From Xanthostigma xanthostigma (taxonomy: Eukaryota > Arthropoda > Insecta > Raphidioptera > Raphidiidae), in assembly GCA_963575645.1 (NCBI GenBank), contig OY754464.1, forward strand, positions 49,156,192 through 49,220,191: a DNA stretch of 64,000 nucleotides. The letters run 5' to 3'. The position numbers were made by a program, and so were the translations under genes. Positions within the stretch are counted from its first letter, which is position 1, and the number at the start of each line of letters is the position of its first letter. Below are positions 9,249 to 20,949 of the stretch, one piece after another. The notes beneath the pieces were generated by a model, which was not told the origin of the DNA, made no database searches, and saw only the letters and a list, made by a program, of their open reading frames with translations.

Positions 9249-12200
9249 ATGTTTGACATGGAGTGGTCGGGCGACGGCGACAACACAGATCAAAGCACCA
9301 CTTCGTCACCTCCTAGACGCAATGACTGCAGCTCTGATGTTACGAGATCGCGCTCGTCAGCAACGGGCGACTTGGATTCATTTTCAGAAGACGACGATCT
9401 CATGTCAGACGATTTTTCTATCCTAGATAGTGACGAAGATGATCTGCCGTTAAAAAATGGTGTTAAACTGAACCACCAGAAATTTAGAATTGTTTCTTAC
9501 AATATGAACAGCAATAGTTCACAAGTACCAGCGACAAGAGGTGCCGTAAAAAAGATTTTTACAAATAGCAGAGAAAGATGGCGTCAGCAAAATGTCAGCG
9601 GTGCTTTTAGTGAACTAAGAAAGTTAGTACCGACACACCCACCTGATAAGAAATTATCAAAGAATGAAATTTTGCGAATGGCAATAAGGTACTTGTATTT
9701 ACTACAAACTTTATGAAATGATAATCTTTATCCGTGACTTTGCTCGTGTCGACTTTGACAAAAATAATATCTAGATAAGAAACTTTTAAGCGCACCCTAA
9801 TTTTCTTTATATCTTTATTTCATTTAACAAAAAAGTTGACTTTCTTTTTGGTTTTTGATTAGTCTCTGATATACTTATAAGACGCTTTTATATATTATAG
9901 ATCAATGTAAATGGGTCGTCTCATATTTTTTTTATAGAATCATCAGAGAGCTCAAACCTAGCTTAGAATTTTGTATAAGTTATATGCTCGCTGATTTTTT
10001 TATTTTGTGTGGAAATCTTCAATATTAATAACAGTGAATACTTAAAACACGCGTTAAGTGCATAGGCGTAGCAACGATTTTATCCTAGGGAGACCAAATT
10101 TTCAACTCTACCTACCATTATCAGCTGCCAGTTATTATACCTACATAATTTGAAAATTGTTCATAGAAACGAAATCGATCAACACGACTCTGGAGAAATT
10201 TCACGACAAAGAAAATACGTAGATTATTGTAGATTTATCTTGTTATTTGTACGTGAACAATTAATATTCTAGTGTGGGCCAGGCCTACCTGCCCCCCCCC
10301 CTGCTACGCCAATGATTAAATGTGTAATTTTAATTTAATGAACGAACAAACGTCTAGTTTTCACGTTCGCGTCTGAACTCAAGGTTATTAGGTATATAGG
10401 TGATCTCGTTCCGTTCAATGGGTGGATGACGCCATCCGGTGGACTGGTAATTGATATTGTGTGGTTGATAAAAATATGAACGATCTGCCAGCTGACGTCA
10501 TTCATGGAACGAAGTAACCTTGTGTCTAAAGTCTAAACGAAATAACGTTAACATTTTTCAAAACACGTAGCCCCTCGAAAAATTATTGGTGAACACTGAA
10601 CAGTGAACATACATAAAGAAATATACGCATCGAACATAATATAACCTCCTTTCTTTTGAAGTTTGTTAAAAATGAGCATCTTTCGATGTCAAAAAGAAAA
10701 TCTCAAACGTATATTTGTATTCTTGTAAATAATAATGCTTCTTAGTAAATCGTCTGTCTCACAAACTCGACGATCTACCCATGGCCCCCACATTCGATTG
10801 TGGGCCCTGTAACCAGGATCTGGGTCGCCCCCCCCCCCAACATATGCCTATTTTTCTTTGTCTTCAGACAAGAATCTTCGCAGAGTTAGAGTGGGGGAGA
10901 GTAGAGGGAGTAGATGCAGGGGCCCGTGCGTGCTGTTGTATACAAAGTAATACTAATATCTATTTTACTCTAAACTGTTTTTATATTTAAATATTTTCAT
11001 TTATTTTGATAATAAAGCTATGATCCACTGCAAATACTTCTTGAATAAAAAAACCGGGGCCCCCTCTGAGCCCGGGCCCTGTTACCAGAGTTGCACCAGC
11101 CCCACCATTGTGGGGGCCATGGATCTACCGATGGCTTTGATTATATGTAAAATTCTCAAAATGAACTCCTTTTTCTGAATCCATCAAAAAAATATAATAT
11201 GCTACTTGGAATAACAAAGTTATGAGTGCCGAAGGCGGTTCAACGATTCGACACTTATGTCAAAATGTGTCTTCCCAAAAAGGAAAACCATTTAATGCGT
11301 GGAAAGTTTCGGTATCGACCCAGAGTTTATTGAATAAAACAAACGACATTCTCTTATAGGTATATCAAGCTGCTGATGAGTGTATTAGAATGGCAAAAGA
11401 AACATACGGACATGGAGATACAGATCAAATGTGAATCCAACATTACTGTCGAAAATGAAAAAGGATGCCTGACTATCCATCCCCGTTCTCGTCGATCTTC
11501 GTTGCAACAAAATCACTCGTTGCGTTTACGCGCCAGATTGAAGAGAAGTCACTGTATTTCGAATGGTACGTTATCTTCATTTTTAACCGACTTCAAAACT
11601 TCTTAAAAGTACATTAAAAATATATATTTTTGACTAGCTTTTTCCCAGTGCTGGATTAACCTATAAGCAAAGTAAGCAATTGCTTAGATCATTACGTCTC
11701 AGGGGGCACTAAAAATCACAACTCAAAAATGAAAAGTACCTCACCAGATCGTGTCAACAATTTTTTTTTTCTTTTTGTCAGGTTCTAAAAAATGTGATCT
11801 ACTGATATAAAATTGTCTTCAGAAGTACAGAAATTAAAAATAAATAATAATTAATATATTTATTTTTGAAAATGAAAACGTAATGCTTTTTTTAACTTTA
11901 CATTTTTTTAAACTTTTTTTCAATTAACTTTATAAAAATGCCAAAGGACTGATTTTGTAGAAAGTCAAATTTTCAATGAGAGCATTAATTTTAAAATTCA
12001 ATTTTTTTCCCTTATATTCTATGCTTTTTAAATTTTTTCTATCAATTTTAAGCTTACGACATTCACAATTTGAAACTTTTTTATAATCTTAACATGACAG
12101 AGACAGATAATAGTTATTATTAGATTTTTTTTAGACTGCTGCTATGAGTGCCCGTAGGCAAGAAATGCTTAGGGCATCAAGAAGTCTTAATCCGGCACTG

Positions 12201-13873
12201 CTTTTACCCACGACTTCATGCGCGTGGAATCAGTGTGTAGATACAATTGATATAATTGATTAAAAAATTCATAAATTCTAGCAAGACTCTAATTTAAGAC
12301 GGCCCCTATAAGCAATGTTTTCTGTTTTACCATATTTTACAAAAACCTAAAGACTTTGTGAATTTGATACACGTGAGCAATTCTGTAAAAACACGTTTTT
12401 TCTAAATGAATGCGTAAGTGTTTGCCCTTGGGCTTTGTTTATAGTTGGTAATTCCGAAAGCCAGCTTTTAATAGAAATTGTATTCTTTTAAATTGAAAAT
12501 GTAAATCCGTTGGTATAATTTGTATTGGTAACAATATTTCGACCCAGATGAGAAACTTGTAAACGTGTACCATTACACAATTTGGGCACATAAAAAAAAG
12601 ATAAAAAAGTTTATTGTTGCTATATTTAGGTACAATTATTCAAATAATTACTTTCAGTGTTGGTACCAATTTCCACCCAGGACATTTAACGTGTGCTTAT
12701 TTTTTCAAATGCTGTAAAAATACTTTTAACGTTTATTTTATTTTTGTGGGAAAAACTGAGGTAAAAACCCATCTTTTGGAAGTATCAAGAATTCGCATTA
12801 AAAGTACCGGATAACCCATACTATTACCATTAATTTATGAGAAGGCATGTAACCCTCTTTAAACCCCCGAATTTAAATTATCTCCATATTAAATTTCATC
12901 ACAATCAGTCCAACGGTCTGGCCGCGAAAGCGTAACAGACAGACAGTTGCTCTTTTCGCTGACACAACTAATGGTCTTCTCCTAGAGTTTCAGTTTGTGG
13001 TGGACGTTGATTCAACGAACTATTTAAATTAACTGTTAATCGTTCATCAACGAATCAACTTTTCCTTTTTGTAATTAGTTGACCATTCAACTACTTCATC
13101 TATCGGTAACAAAACGCAACAAATGAAACGATTAACGAAACCGATACACGAACCACAGCACTGATGTGTTTTTTAGTTAAAACCAACGAAATGCCAACAG
13201 ATTTACAGTCTATATCTGATGTGCAATGGTCCTGTGTAGAGTGTTCCTGGTGGTTCATGTAAACTAGTGATTAGTGTAAACTACTGATTTTTCAACTAGT
13301 TGACGTGACACAGGTTAGGGTTTTGTTTCAATAATGTTAAAATCCTCAACGGCTCACCACTAGTTTCCGTCAATACTAAGCAGACTTGTGTCGAGAGTCA
13401 GCGACACGTCATACAGATCAAATAAAGCAGTTTCGGCGACACAAATTGGCTTGTCTCGACTCAAAGTGAAAAACATCTCTAGCAGTAGGTCATGTGACGT
13501 TAGGAATAATATTACCCTAATATAATTCTCATTATAAACCTCTTATTTTGTTTAAGGTAAAATGGCCGGCTTGCTAATTCTACAGAATTCACTTCCGTTA
13601 TGTGACCGCAATGGAAATAATCTTTTAATGATTGCACCAAAAATGAATGAAAATTCGAATGCCATTTTGCATTTAAATAAGCGAATTAAACTTGAGAAAG
13701 TTGAACCCAAAAATGATGATATGGAAAACGAAGACAAAAAACCACATAGTATTACAGAAGATATATCAGATCCTCCAAATATGTTTGAAAATGACAAAAA
13801 AAATGATGACTATTATGCTGTCCGTAACAAAAATGGTCACTCACCGAACCAAAACAAAAATAAAAATAAATAA
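9249..13873 (+). CDS. HLH3B: TAL1/SCL-class bHLH transcription factor (HLH3B-like)
   Basis: Three coding exons, 9249-9688, 11360-11565 and 13557-13873, joined by GT-AG introns (AG|GTACTT, G|GTACGT) in a continuous frame of 320 codons plus stop. Residues about 1-100 are acidic and serine-rich (a DSFSEDDD cluster near 43-50). The bHLH covers about 105-160: basic region [15 protein letters not shown], loop with [15 protein letters not shown], and helix 2 completed across the first intron as [13 protein letters not shown]. The R-x-R-x-R-x-x-N-type basic region and the KLSKNEILR motif are diagnostic for the TAL1/LYL1/HLH3B class, which binds E-boxes as a heterodimer with the E-protein Daughterless in the nucleus and acts in neural or blood lineages. 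The third exon starts with [15 protein letters not shown], contains [10 protein letters not shown] and ends in a lysine/asparagine-rich tail. The start may lie 9 codons upstream in a separate exon. Function is from family; orthology not tested. Confidence 0.9.
10061..10314 (+). mobile_element. hAT MITE in bHLH intron
   Basis: Ends CATAGGCGTAGC and GCTACGCCAATG are inverted. Flanks GTTAAGTG (10053-10060) and ATTAAATG (10315-10322) are a decayed 8-bp target duplication. A second copy lies on the other strand at 38195-38461. Contains a C-run near 10292. Confidence 0.75.
10780..11121. mobile_element. hAT MITE with perfect 8-bp target duplication
   Basis: Terminal inverted repeats CATGGCCCCCACA and TGTGGGGGCCATG, flanked by GATCTACC at 10772-10779 and at 11122-11129. 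Length 342 bp. It lies in the intron between the two bHLH-domain exons and has a C-homopolymer near 10830. The open frame at 10781-10990 lies wholly inside it and is not a gene. Confidence 0.9.
11646..12200. mobile_element. hAT MITE, 555 bp, nested in an older repeat
   Basis: Ends CAGTGCTGGATTAA and TTAATCCGGCACTG, flanked by CTTTTTCC (11638-11645) and CTTTTACC (12201-12208), an 8-bp duplication with one change. The flanks rejoin to CTAGCTTTTACCCACGACTT, which I know as a common lepidopteran repeat phrase, so the MITE went into that repeat. Confidence 0.85.
12209..13000. repeat. decayed lepidopteran repeat, right part
   Basis: From ACGACTTCATGCGCGTGGAA through CCAACGGTCTGGCCGCG to CAGACAGACAG near 12955. 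The left part (TTTTTAACCGACTTCAAAA) is at 11579-11645. Probably an old LINE or Helitron-type element; class not certain. No coding frame survives. Confidence 0.45.
13001..13556. other. intron remainder, no element recognised
   Basis: Contains GTTGATTC and its inverse around 13007-13058 but no clear element boundaries. It ends with the acceptor TTTGTTTAAG at 13556. Confidence 0.4.
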
Positions 13874-15061
13874 TATGTTTTGAGATATTATTTTTTTTCG
13901 TTCTTATCAAGAAAAACTAGAGAGATGGTATCCGACTAGAGTAGTTGGGCTGCATCGACATGCAGAAACAAAGGGCGGTAAAGTTGGGGCATACTCCGCC
14001 TCAACATATAGATCTGCTGATGGTAAAGAGCTATTAAGAAACCGTTTTAATTTTATTGTCCTGTGTGCAGTTCTAGACAAGAGGTCAGTTATTTTCGTTG
14101 ATTTTGGGATGAGTCGAAATCATAATCAGCTAAGAAATGTGAGCGAGCAAGAATAGGAGAAGCAAAGAGGATAAACGCGTGCGCAAAATTGCATAACGCA
14201 TCCACGGATCGACGCTATGATATACGACGCATTTTGTTTCATCCCCATTACTCAATTTCAGGCACGCTCTCTCCTTTATCTCTAGTCTTCTTGATTCTTA
14301 TATATATCTAACTATAGAGAAAAACGCCATACAGGCTCTTACAAATAAGTCACCATCTTTAGGTGCTACATATTATATTGGATCGTGTATGGTTACATAT
14401 TACAGGTGATCCAAATATCCCTGAAATCTCAAAAATGCAATATAGAGGTGTACAACATAAAAATTTAAATACTTTAACCTTGATTTTTTTTCAAATTGTT
14501 CACCATTATTGATTAGATACAAAAATTCACCCGACGGGATATATCAGTGTGTTGACTGGAATGTTGTGCAGCGTCCTTGTATTATTGTGGCACACTGTCT
14601 TTCAGATAGCCCCACAAATATAAAATCTGGAGACGTCAAGTTAGATGTGCGGAGCGTAGAGTTGTGGCTTTTCCGGAAAAATTTTGAAAAATAAAATTTT
14701 CTGGAGAATTTTCTAAGCCATTAAAATAGTAAAATATTGTAAAACTTCAACAAAATATTTCCACACTGTTTTTTTTTGTGAATACCAAATTATTAATCCT
14801 GACAGAGCGCACAATGATTTTTTTTTATTCCGTACGGTGCCATCTTCTGGTTTCTGCTACTATTTGATTACTTTGTTTATCAAATAACAAGAGAAATGGG
14901 TGATTATTTTTCTGTGAGTGCTCTTTTATTATAAAATATATAATGAATTGACTTGTTAACCTGTAGTTTTTGTTTAAATGGTACAGAATTTGACGAAAAA
15001 AGAAAATATGGAAAATTCAAATATATCCAAATCTTTGATTAACGTCTGAATAGAACTCTTC
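13874..15061. other. 3' flank of the bHLH gene, nothing recognised
   Basis: May include 3' UTR: an AATAAA is at 14690-14695, but it is 800 bases past the stop. Short frames such as 14509-14694 have no family resemblance I can see. Confidence 0.4.
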
Positions 15062-15251
15062 AAGTAAATAAAATTGTCGACCAATTTTTCTCAGATATTT
15101 AATTTAATTTTATTTATTTTTTTAGATATTTCTGAAGAAGATCCAAATCCGGATATAACGTCATCTGTTGTTATATTTATTTGTATTTTTATTATTTTTT
15201 GTCAATATATCGTTTGGTCTGAGAAAAATTGGTCGACAATTTTATTTACTT
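15062..15251. mobile_element. Penelope-like terminal repeat with palindromic ends
   Basis: AAGTAAATAAAATTGTCGAC at 15062 begins a 34-bp segment (to about 15096) whose exact inverse occupies about 15218-15251. Between them are a GAAGAAGATCCAAATCCGG phrase and TTTTTGTCAATATATCG. This is the best kept member of the family also seen at 486-540, 3885-4115, 7375-7575 and 59015-59470. Confidence 0.7.
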
Positions 15252-15253
15252 CA

Positions 15254-15601
15254 AATATATCCTATAAAAAATATAGGTACTAAAACATTGCCTTTCTGAC
15301 ATTTAAAATCTTCCGGAAAAACAGTGGAAAATTTTCCTCCCCACATGACTAGCGGGTCGGCCACGGGTTTTTTGAGGTCTATCGATAATATCATCGTGGA
15401 AAAATCGTTGGTTTTCCTTGTATAGGAGTAGCACTGACCTTCAGTTGAAAGAACTGAATGCAACGTTGGATCTTTCCGCAAAATAAACTTCTTTATATGA
15501 GACTTGTGGGCTGTGGCGGAGTGAATTTTATTTCTTGCGACGTAATTCATAAACCGACAATTACCTACTCGAAGATCTTCATCGATTTTACGGCAAATCA
15601 T
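15254..15601 (-). CDS. unrecognised ORF, possible exon or gene relic
   Basis: An open frame of about 115 codons starting at 15601 on the minus strand. The middle part has a balanced, protein-like composition (for example LSIDLKKPVADPLVMWGGKF), unlike chance frames in this AT-rich DNA. Its last dozen codons (hydrophobic, ending at the Penelope-like element) look like read-through into other sequence, so the 3' end may be truncated by that insertion. No signal peptide, no splice partners found, and no family recognised. It may be a processed relic, an unknown transposon gene or an exon. Confidence 0.3.
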
Positions 15602-16072
15602 TTTTTAAAATAGTGGTTGAGAACTTTTGAATCACCTATATTTTTAGGTTGTTTTTGTTGTATTTTTTTAAGCATTATAGATAAAAAATTTATTTTTAAA
15701 CAAGAACACTCTTTTCTTTTGACCGTTATTTATTTATAATTCTTGTTTTGTATGAATTTTCTTTTTTTTTTTATTTGTACCAAATAAAGAATATTCATAT
15801 TATTGTTAAATCTTTTGATTTTTATTGTTTTTTGCTACCTAATTATTTTACAGCTCTGACCTTGAACAGCTCTTCGTTTGATGTGGAAGAATAATAAATT
15901 TGATTTAAAATAATTCTCACAATCAATTAAAAAAGTGTGATGCGACAATAAGAAAATAAAATTAAATGGCTAGTCATGTACAACCGTCAACAATGCGTAA
16001 TTCCCCGCAAAAGGTAACACTTAAGACACTGTCATTTACATTTGTCTTTCCAGCGCGGATTATTTGATCACA
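15602..16072. other. intergenic
   Basis: AT-rich with no exon. A TTTCCAG acceptor-like site lies at 16046-16052, 20 bases ahead of the small gene's ATG, and could end a non-coding first exon's intron. Confidence 0.4.
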
Positions 16073-18831
16073 ATGCCTAAAATTATTCCGTTGAAAAAAA
16101 GATCGAATATAACACAGGTGAGTAAAAAGTAACGCTAAATTTCGTTACCTATATTTATATCGTTAATCTTTGCCGAAAATCCTCGGAGAGATCAATTTAT
16201 ATTTTTAATTGTCAAAATTAGGTACACGTTTTTATTCCGAGCAGTGGCAGCACATGGGAGTTCACTTAAAAAAAAATTAACAGCAAGATGGAGTCAAATT
16301 GTATAAGCCCTATCTATAACAGTTTGCTCCTTTTTTAATTCGGTATACTAAGGGATTATATTGCACTGTTACTTGAATTAATAAGAATGAAATATTTATA
16401 AAATGTAGATAAATAGACCTGAGTGAACAATAAATTATAATTATAAAATTCTAGACGCATATTTCAGTATAACAGACAGATTGTAGATTATAGATGGTCG
16501 ACAATTGAGATTATTAGAACTGGGTATAAAATACTTTAATCAATTATAAAATTAAATGAGTTTCTGTTTGTGGGACAGTCGGTACATACTTTTTTATATT
16601 AATGTGTTATTGTGGAAAATATAAAATTTAATTTATTTTTATGGTTGAGTACACCATTAAAATTCTGTACTTACGTAATGCTGTATTATTTTTGTTCTTG
16701 TTAATGTTTGGTGTGTTGACATAATATTAATATAGATACGATCGTAAAAACTCGTATATGAATTTTTTAGGTACCGAAACATTGCTAATTATTATTATCC
16801 AACTACGTGAAAGCAAAAAAGGGTTATGTTTTATGTGCCGTGGCTGAGATCTCGCCAAATCGAACACTAGCGATTCGGCGTATTTTTAAACTCTCGAGCT
16901 TCGGTCCGGAATACAATATTAGGGTATTTATTTTTTGAGGAAGATTTAGTAAAATATAACCGGATTCGCCCTAGTGCTAATCTTATTGATATTAAATTGG
17001 AGATCGAACGAGATACGCGAATGTAGGTATAACACAATAATGAATTATTTTGAGCGAACGACCAAAGTGAATGGGATCCCGCAATTAAACAGCTTTATAT
17101 AATAAAATAAAAGTTAAAAAACTAAAACCCGACGACTGAAAAGAATGACAAGAAAATATTCTCATCTGAATATAGCCGTGGTCATATGCCAACTACCCTA
17201 ACAAAACATTACATTTTAACAGTAGTAAGCGATCATAAGCTTTACGGCAAAGTGCATCACGCTTTACATCTAGAGGGGCCTCATATACAGGGTGAGTCAG
17301 ACCACCCGTATCAGTCGTTTTTTTCGAAAACGGTTAGTCGTAGAGGGTTGTGTCAAAAATCTGTATTATAAAAGCCCTAATGAAGAATCGAGTGGTGATA
17401 TTTTTTCCCCCGGAAAGGTCGGCTTCCCTGTTAGTTTGCTCCGGAATGTTCAGAACTCCGGAATGTTAAATGGCACGATAGGTCGAAAGTGGTATTGTTG
17501 AAAAGATATTTAAAAAATAAGCAAGTTTTGTAGGACATTTTTTTTTGTTACTGCCACCCCTGTTAAGTAATATTCGTTTCAAATTATTAAATTAACATGT
17601 CAGAATAACATTCTTAATTTTAAAAGTCGACATTTAAAATCTAGTTACCTAATTAAACTATGTCACAATAAGTTTTCAATAATTGCAATTGTTTTTTTTG
17701 TCGGAAAATACTTCCAGGTACTCATAACATATCTAGAAGAGCTCCGCAGTGTTTAGAAGTAAATTGAAGTCAGTTTGAGCATTTGTGACATTGTTTAATT
17801 AGGTAACTAGATTTTAAATGCCGACTTTTAAAATTAAGTTTGTTATTCTGACATGTTAATTTAATAATTTTAAACGAATATTACTTAACAGGGGTGGCAG
17901 TAACAAAAAAAAATGTCCTACAAAACTTGCTTATTTTTTAAAGATCTTTTCAACAATACCACTTTCGACCTATCGTGCCATTTAACATTCCGGAGTTCTG
18001 AACATTCCGGAGCAAACTAACAGGGAAGCCGACCTTTCCGGGGGGAAAAAATATCACCATTCGATTCTTCATTAGGGCTTTTATAATACAGATTTTTGAC
18101 ACAATTCTCTACGACGAACCGTTTTCGAAAAAAACGACTGATACGGGTGGTCTGACTCACCCTGTATATGAGATGGCATACGACCACGGCTATCCTTAGA
18201 TGAAATTTTTTTCTTGTTTCATACTTTTCAGTAGTCGGGTTTTAGTTTTTGAACTTATTTTAAATATTTTTTTAAACTTATTTTTTATTTGTTTTCAATT
18301 TCTTCCTCTCTGGGACCAGAATTCAAAATACAATAACGAATCGATTGACACCCTATTTATCAAAATCGGATGAATATTTTAGGCGCTACGGTGAAACATC
18401 CATAAATACAAACAGACTGCTAAACTCATAACCCTTCCTTTTGGTTTTGCCGTAGTCGGGTAAAAAGAGTTCTGGTCAAAATATAATCTATATACATGGG
18501 CGAAACCGGACTGGACGCCTAGTCTATTATAGTATTTCACACAAGCAGATCTATATTCTATTGTTTTGTACGATCTAAGTCAATGTTAACTATTGACCTT
18601 GCAATGATCTTTAGATTTATTAAGGTAAACTGGCTGGTTTTATTTACTTGAATGACAATTCAGTAATCTCTTACTATTGCTTAATTTTCAATGCTAAATT
18701 TTTTTTTAAAATACATTTAGCACAGAATTACAATGGAAAAATCACGAGAGTACCCTGGATCTGAACTAGAGTCGGGCAACTTATATTCATTTCAAAGAAG
18801 GGCGGCTGAAGTACGATTTCTTGCAGAATAA
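16073..18831 (+). CDS. candidate two-exon small protein gene (51 aa)
   Basis: Exon 1, 16073-16117, has an ATG in good context (CACAATGCC) and 15 codons, then a textbook donor CAG|GTGAGT. Exon 2, 18721-18831, follows an acceptor TACATTTAG and continues in the same phase for 36 codons to TAA. The product starts MPKIIPLKKRSNITQ, is basic at first, then has REYPGSELESGNLYSFQRR and ends in a charged helix-like stretch. No signal peptide or membrane segment. I do not recognise the family. The 2.6-kb intron is largely filled by a foldback element. The model rests on two good splice sites and a kept frame; it could also be part of a longer transcript or chance. Confidence 0.4.
17112..18255. mobile_element. 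large foldback element (about 1.1 kb)
   Basis: The left arm (about 17112-17668) and right arm (about 17784-18255) are inverted copies. Landmarks are ACTAAAACCCGACGACTG / inverse at 18229-18247, the phrase ACAGGGTGAGTCAGACCACC / inverse near 18150, and TACCTAATTAAAC / inverse near 17795. The spacer is about 115 bp. Mirror-image ORFs (17186-17501) are chance. It fills the small gene's intron. No transposase frame, so it is non-autonomous. Confidence 0.8.
18300..18475 (+). repeat. LINE 3'-end-like fragment
   Basis: Contains GCGCTACGGTGAAACATCC and CATAACCCTTCCTTTTGG followed by CCGTAGTCGGGTAAAAA, a tail I recognise as frequent in lepidopteran DNA. Probably the 3' end of a non-LTR retrotransposon; the clade is not certain. 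Confidence 0.45.
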
Positions 18832-20588
18832 ATCTTAAAAGTATGAAAAAATGTATTTGAAAAGCATGATAAACAAAAGAAAATTTATTTTGAATCTTAT
18901 TTCAAAGTCGTATCATTAATTTAGCATCAATTACAGTTCGTTTAATGATATCCCTATATATTGTTTCAACAATTTTGTTTCGTTAAATATTGCAATTTAC
19001 GATTCAGCGCCATATAATCATTTGCTACATCGCTCTTTACGGATGGTTTGCTGCACTTCTGCGCCTCTTATATTAACATGCTGTTTCATTTACCATTTAA
19101 TTATCATGAAACCTAATTAGCAAATTATTGCAGAGTGTAGAATAATAGATACAATCCTACTTATACCGACATAATCTTCAAACAGGATTTTTCTATTGAA
19201 TCACTTCATGCAGTAAACGGAGAACAGTAATAAGACAGTACCTAGGTACAAACGAAAAACCTTTCGCTACTTTAAATTAATACTTCATATTTCTTACGAA
19301 TTTTATTTCAATATGTAGTAGACTATCCCTAAATCGTTTTCTCAATAAATTGGCGCTTCCAGCTTTTTCTTCTTCAATTCCTTACTGTTTTTACAAGCTT
19401 CTATTTAACATGCCATGTTTGTCGGTCAGTGTGTCAGTTTGCGTCAAAACTTGCAATCAACATTTAGACTAGATCTAATTACCTAGAAATTTTGCACACG
19501 TGCATAAGCCAAATGACAATGCATAAATCCAATATGGCGGATACCACAAGATAGCGGGTTACCTTTTTTTCATAACCCTCTTGACATGGGTATTAAATGA
19601 AAGAGTTTGACGAGTGGAATATGATAAGCTATGTGACGTCATTTTAAATCCAATGGTGCGGAAGCAACATATCCGATCGATTTGAATTTTTTACACATAT
19701 ATTATGTATTCCCGATGACAATACTTTATTCGATCGTTTTTAGAATTAAATAATCAATTAATTTTAACAAATTAATGTATTATTACAGGCATTTGAAAAG
19801 ACTAAAAAGAACAAAATAAAATAATATAAAAATAAACACTTTTTACAGACAACCTTTTATCGAAATTTACTAAAGAGGAAAATAAAATTTTAATAATTTG
19901 GGTTTATAATTATACAAACGTGGATTGTGACTAATAGTTCAGAACCCACGCTTTTATATTTATGAACTTAAATTATTAAAAATTATTTTTTCCTTTTTCA
20001 ATTCAATAAAAAGTCTTTAAAATTGTTTTCTATTCATGTATAATATATATTGGTATAATTATACAAAACTCAAAATATGTCCGTCCGACAAAAAATTTTG
20101 AATAGTAAATCCGATCATCATGAAATTTGGACACAACATTCATCTCCCCCCCCCCATTCGTTCTTTTGCACCCGGATGAAACCGGGACTTACCGCTAGTA
20201 TTTTATATAATTTTATATAATTTGATCTCATAGTATGGTAACCTAAGAATGTTTCCAGGGGAATAACTAACCTAGATAGCGAAAAATATATTCAGGCTTA
20301 TCCACAACCGATAACCACGGTGTTCACCAAGTGCTTATCAAAATAAGCACTCGATGGTTATTGTTTGCTTTTTATTCTGCTTAGTAAAGTAACTACCTAA
20401 ATTGCTTGAACATTAGTGATTATAAGCAGTGCTTTTAAATTTTGTAATCATTGTGGTTACGTAAGCACAGTAATTAAAGCACAAATAGTAGAATGTGGGT
20501 GATTATTCGCGAAGAAATAATACCTAGGTATATTAGTTCACATATAGTGGAGTCGCGGTAATCGAACCCCCGTCTAGTTGAGCGTCTC
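18832..20588. other. intergenic, no gene recognised
   Basis: AT-rich. The stretch around 19420-20200 reads like an old dispersed repeat (phrases about CAATATGGCGGATACC and CCGATGACAATACTTTATTCG; a C-run at 20148), but I see no defined ends. Confidence 0.35.
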
Positions 20589-20801
20589 TTAAGCCGCGTA
20601 TACACTTGCGAGCCGAACCGTTCCCGAACCGCTCGCGAATGGTTCGTGTCATGTTCGTTAATGTCACGTACACACTTGGACCGCTGGAAAACCATTGGGA
20701 AAAGCGAGCCAATACCGAACTACCATCAGTATCTTCCTTGATGTCATCAGAAGATTATGCAATGCTGGTGAAAGCAAATAACTTTTTTAGTTATCGACCG
20801 A

Positions 20802-20948
20802 CTATTTGGTTAAAGCAGCGGCGATCTTCCTCCACGCATCTTCTTTTAAATGCTTTTTAAAATAATCATTATGTTTCGGGTCCCATAATAAAACTTTACT
20901 TTTGTAAATTTCAATTAAAAGAATAGTTTCTTCTTCTGACCATTCCAT
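20802..20948 (-). pseudogene. MADF (Myb/SANT-like) domain fragment of the Harbinger element
   Basis: A 48-codon frame starting MEWSEEETILLIEIYKS and continuing through LLWDPKHNDYF, HLKEDAWRKIA to a stop. The pattern E-x-x-x-L-(I/L)-x-(I/L)-Y, W-D-P and AW-x-x-IA is the first half of a MADF domain. Harbinger elements carry such a DNA-binding second protein that brings the transposase to the ends. The second half is lost or lies beyond a stop. The start codon is only a few bases from the hAT insertion. Confidence 0.7.
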
Positions 20949-20949
20949 A

